Shown here piece by piece: positions 61,117 through 64,000 of a DNA stretch of 64,000 bases. Below the pieces are notes generated by a model, which saw only the letters and a list, made by a program, of their open reading frames with translations, searched no databases and was not told the origin of the DNA. Both the position numbers and the translations under genes were made by a program. The first letter of the stretch is position 1. Each line of letters starts with the position of its first letter. Origin of the DNA: Abelmoschus esculentus (lineage: Eukaryota; Streptophyta; Magnoliopsida; Malvales; Malvaceae); assembly GCA_035048815.1 (NCBI GenBank), contig JAUCBN010000006.1:21033001-21097000 (forward strand), given 5' to 3'.

Positions 61117-61542
61117 ATGTCGCTGCCGCAGCCGAAAGAACCCCAATATCCGATTTCCCGGCGAATTGTTCGGATCATCGTTACGGACGCCGACGCAACC
61201 GATTCCTCCAGCGACGACGAAGCGGTATCACCGAAGAAAACCCTTAAGCGACCCAGGAAAAAGCTTGTCAACGAAATCACCATGGGAGTTTCGGCGAAAG
61301 AGAACGACGTAATAGAGGGTTCGAGCCAGGGCACCGTGAAGAGGTACAGAGGGGTGAGACAAAGGCCGTGGGGAAGATGGGCGGCGGAGATTAGGGATGG
61401 TCGGAGGATGAGGCTTTGGTTGGGAACTTTCGATACGGCAGAAGAAGCGGCCGTTGCTTATGATCAAGCGGCGTTGAAGCTTCGTGGACCTAACGCCCCT
61501 ACTAACTTTAAATTGCTTGATTGCGATGCTGTTCAGTCCTAA
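61117..61542 (+). CDS. AP2/ERF transcription factor with a CRF-type N-terminal motif
   Basis: Single-exon DNA-binding regulator of the ERF subfamily, group VI/VI-L (cytokinin-response-factor side). Start chosen at ATG 61117 (MSLPQPKEPQYP), the first ATG of the frame; 141 aa. Residues about 12-35 read ISRRIVRIIVTDADATDSSS, the CRF domain signature. A basic patch (LKRPRKK) may be a nuclear localisation signal. The single AP2 domain spans about 73-131: KRYRGVRQRPWGRWAAEIRD, MRLWLGTFDTAEEAAVAYDQ, LRGPNAPTNF, with the Ala and Asp residues typical of ERF (GCC-box) rather than DREB proteins. The protein ends ten residues after the AP2 domain, while CRFs usually carry a long activating C-terminus. 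It is therefore a short, domain-only form, resembling ERF118-like proteins. No frame disruption seen. Confidence 0.9.
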   Translation: MSLPQPKEPQYPISRRIVRIIVTDADATDSSSDDEAVSPKKTLKRPRKKLVNEITMGVSAKENDVIEGSSQGTVKRYRGVRQRPWGRWAAEIRDGRRMRLWLGTFDTAEEAAVAYDQAALKLRGPNAPTNFKLLDCDAVQS

Positions 61543-64000
61543 AATTTCCCTGTAAATATTAACCTTCTCTGTCCCTTTGTGGTTCTTGATGTTCATGTTG
61601 TTAGGGCTTTTAGTTTTTGTATCTTTGACTTTATGCATGTATTAACCTTCAAACAGTTGTTTTTCTTGTTTTTCTCCTTCATCTGATCATAATATTGTAC
61701 ATTAACTCCATTTCCTAGTTTGTGAAGTAGAATTACAATATTTGTTATCTAAATTTGAAGAAACGTTCAAAGTTAAAGGTAATTTCAGCATCTTTTCTCT
61801 TCTTATTTAACCTTAAAAATGGTGTCAGAAATTAAAGTGTGACGAGCAACAGGATGAGTTCATTTTTCTTTTGTTTTCCCAGGTGGTTGAATGCAAAGCA
61901 AAGATAAGCAATCTGCTAAAGGTACATGCTTCCTTGCTTTTTCTTATATATATGTATAAAGTTTTGACTGTAGAATCGTATTATTATTTTTCAGAAAAAG
62001 AAAGAAGATATTTTAGGAAATATATGTCTTGAAACATTTTAGTTAATGGGTAGTTATTGATTGGTAAATGTATTAACGTTGAAGCAATTGGGATTCTTAA
62101 TGGTTATAAAATTTTAGTTGATCTTTATGTGGTAACTGAGACCAGAAGTAAATTTATAGTCATATAAAATGGTTAAATTTGAAACAGTGGAGCTCGAAAA
62201 TATACATTACGAGTCTGAGTTCATTTTTGTATGGATAGTTTATGTAAATTTAATGGTCTTACTTGTGTGTGCATTGATTATGGTGATCTTAAAAGGAGGC
62301 GATATATCAAAATGACAAAGGGTACTGCATCCTCAGCTAAGTGATTGTATCGATTCCTCTGTTTCTTGACGTCTTCCTTGCATCCAAAAGGTTAGTTTTG
62401 CTCATCAAAGATTGAGTGTTGTGTGTTAGTGTCTTGGGATGTTTTGGTGATGATTGGATTTATTTAGGCTGCTATTGGATGCTACTTGCGCACGTTGATT
62501 GTATTAATTTTCTGATGCTGAAGCCTTTGAGCACTTTTGGAGTGGAATACTCTTCTTGTAAAACTAGAGTATGCGGGTGAAAGTGATTTAGAATTCTTCC
62601 CCTGATCATTCTTGATCAAACATTGTCACCCAACCTCATACAAGGGTTCTTCCTTGATCAAATATTCATGTGTTCATTTGGTCCGAGTGAGAATTAAGAG
62701 ATCTGGTTACTGAATCCACCTAAATCTGGTTAGGGCTTCTGTGTTGCTGGCATAATATTAAATTGTGGTTGCGTTGTTTGTTGTGGACGTTATGTAACGC
62801 ATAACTGCTGCAGCAGATGTGATTGGTTTTAAAAAAAACCCTAATGTTTTTAAATTGCGGATGCGGTTCGTTGTTGCAGTTACCTTAAAACCGTTGTCAT
62901 GTGGCCGTTACATTGCAGGCACAGTTTATTACTATGGTTGCTGCCTTACTCATGCTTCGACTATGTCAAAAATTTTCCTTTCTAATTATGATCAGGATAT
63001 TGTTGCGAACCTCTCGGTCTTTCGTATGTAATAAATTTCAGGCGGGGAGATGATGGCTTACTTCCATTGCCTCCTCCTGGTTAGTATTATCAAGTATACA
63101 GAGTTGTGGATCCCCAAGTGAGTCAAAACAGTGGCAACAACACCAGTAACCCCTATCAAGTCTATGAACCGAGAACCCCCCAGCTGAGCAATTATCCTCG
63201 GAACATCTGAGCCGATCCGAGTCAAAACCTTAAGAGGTAATTCCTACTACTTTCTTAGTAGAAACCATGATCTTCTTTCTTGGTACATCATGTTGGAGAC
63301 CTTAGATTTTAACATCAAGCTTTAGAGTACAAACCCTTAAGAGTTCCTTCGACTTGATACCTTTTGAAATATTTTTGGCATGGCAGGATTGCTATCAAGT
63401 TCATTTGATCCCTCAACTAATTTTATTACTTGAAAACCATCATTATTCGGGTAATTTTAGGGTGCAGGTAAAATAAGACAGACTCTTAGTATATAAATTT
63501 TTATTGATTATAAAATTTTATTCGGTTGGTAAAATTTGTTGAATTACATTAATTTTTATGTAAAATAAAATATAAATAATTTTTTTTATCCAAATAGTGA
63601 AAATTTAGGTTAGAACATAGAAATTTATATAGTTACATAAAATCTTGTCCAAGATAAAATCTACACAAATTCTTATTTAGTTGGTAAGAATTTACGTTAT
63701 TATATAAAATTTTAGTAAAAATTATATGTTATTTATAAATTCATATTATAAATATTATATAATTATAAAATTGACATAAATTTTTATTTAATTGTAAGGG
63801 TGAGTATTCGATCTAGTCGAGTCAAAAAATTTCGAGTTATTCGAGTTGACGAGTTATATTTTACAACTCAAACTTTATTTGAAATTTTTTCGGTTCGAGT
63901 CGAGTTTAAGAAATTTGAGTTGAATCGAATCGAGTTTTTGAGTATCTATAAATATTTAATTATAATTATTTATCATGTTAGTGTATGATTTGATTCTAAT
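61543..64000. other. Downstream region, unassigned
   Basis: 61543-62400 looks like the transcribed 3' side of the ERF gene or a non-coding transcript (balanced composition, splice-like CAG|GTGG near 61881). 62770-62960 has CCG/GCGG-rich words related to the MITE at 34692-34881. 63084-63210 holds an open run after a TTAG acceptor-like site that ends ...NPYQVYEPRTPQLSNYPRNI and a stop. It looks like a terminal exon but I could not assign it or find its partners. From 63440 the DNA is AT-rich until the repeat at 63796. Confidence 0.4.
63796..64000. mobile_element. CGAGTCGAG repeat, cut by the window end
   Basis: Starts GGTGAGTATTCGATCTAGTC and continues with the family's order of words (GAGTTATTCGAGTTGACGAG, TTTCGGTTCGAGTCGAG, ATTTAATTATAATTATTTAT, CATGTTAGTGTATGATTTGA). 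Its right half lies outside the window. Fourth copy of the family. Confidence 0.75.

Noticed and set aside
1..64000. CRISPR arrays, rRNA, tRNA, operon or phage systems
   Set aside because: No regularly spaced direct repeats, no rRNA or complete tRNA signatures, and the intron-rich genes show this is plant nuclear DNA.

Overview
This window reads as nuclear DNA from a flowering plant, most probably a eudicot. It is AT-rich, its genes are split into many exons by short GT-AG introns, and the products are plant-specific (class I trehalose-6-phosphate synthase, class III peroxidase, ethylene receptor, NAC and ERF transcription factors, CLE peptide, DA2/GW2 E3 ligase). The abundant CGAGTCGAG-rich repeats recall cotton (Gossypium), but that is an impression, not a proof. 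Exon boundaries below were placed by hand from GT/AG signals, reading-frame continuity and remembered family sequences. They should be good to a base or two but were not checked by alignment.

Layout. 1-1.7 kb: AT-rich flank. 1.75-7.25 kb (+): complete 17-exon TPS1. 7.3-9.9 kb: repeats, including a 0.4 kb hairpin MITE. 9.9-11.15 kb (-): three-exon secretory peroxidase. 11.2-14.9 kb: repeats and a long-TIR element. 14.87-15.23 kb (+): frameshifted FLX-like remnant. 17.6-19.07 kb (+): two-exon PHD/ePHD protein. 20.39-20.81 kb (-): a small three-exon CLE peptide gene with a TDIF-like but Pro4-to-His motif. 22.84-23.88 kb (+): small secreted X8 protein. 26.57-30.79 kb (-): 12-exon SMP-C2 protein (NTMC2T6 type). 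33.06-36.87 kb (-): DA2/GW2-type E3 ligase with a minor-class (U12) intron inside its RING. 38.71-42.06 kb (-): ETR1-type ethylene receptor whose third coding exon lacks one base. 43.71-49.65 kb (+): sugar-phosphate/nucleotide-sugar translocator, head-to-head with the receptor. 49.7-52.5 kb: repeats. 52.55-53.89 kb (-): JUB1-like NAC factor. 53.9-59.3 kb: MITE-rich. 59.31-60.60 kb (+): decayed eEF2 pseudogene carrying one transposon nested in another. 61.12-61.54 kb (+): short CRF-type ERF. The rest is non-coding or unassigned, with another CGAGTCGAG repeat cut by the window end.

The genes form no operon-like unit. Themes recur (ethylene perception and ERF/NAC response, organ-size control, trehalose-6-phosphate signalling, secreted cell-wall proteins), but adjacency in a plant genome does not imply a shared pathway. 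The most notable items are the intron-containing CLE gene, the 1-base lesion in the ethylene receptor, the U12 intron in the RING of the DA2-like gene, and the nested insertion in the eEF2 pseudogene.
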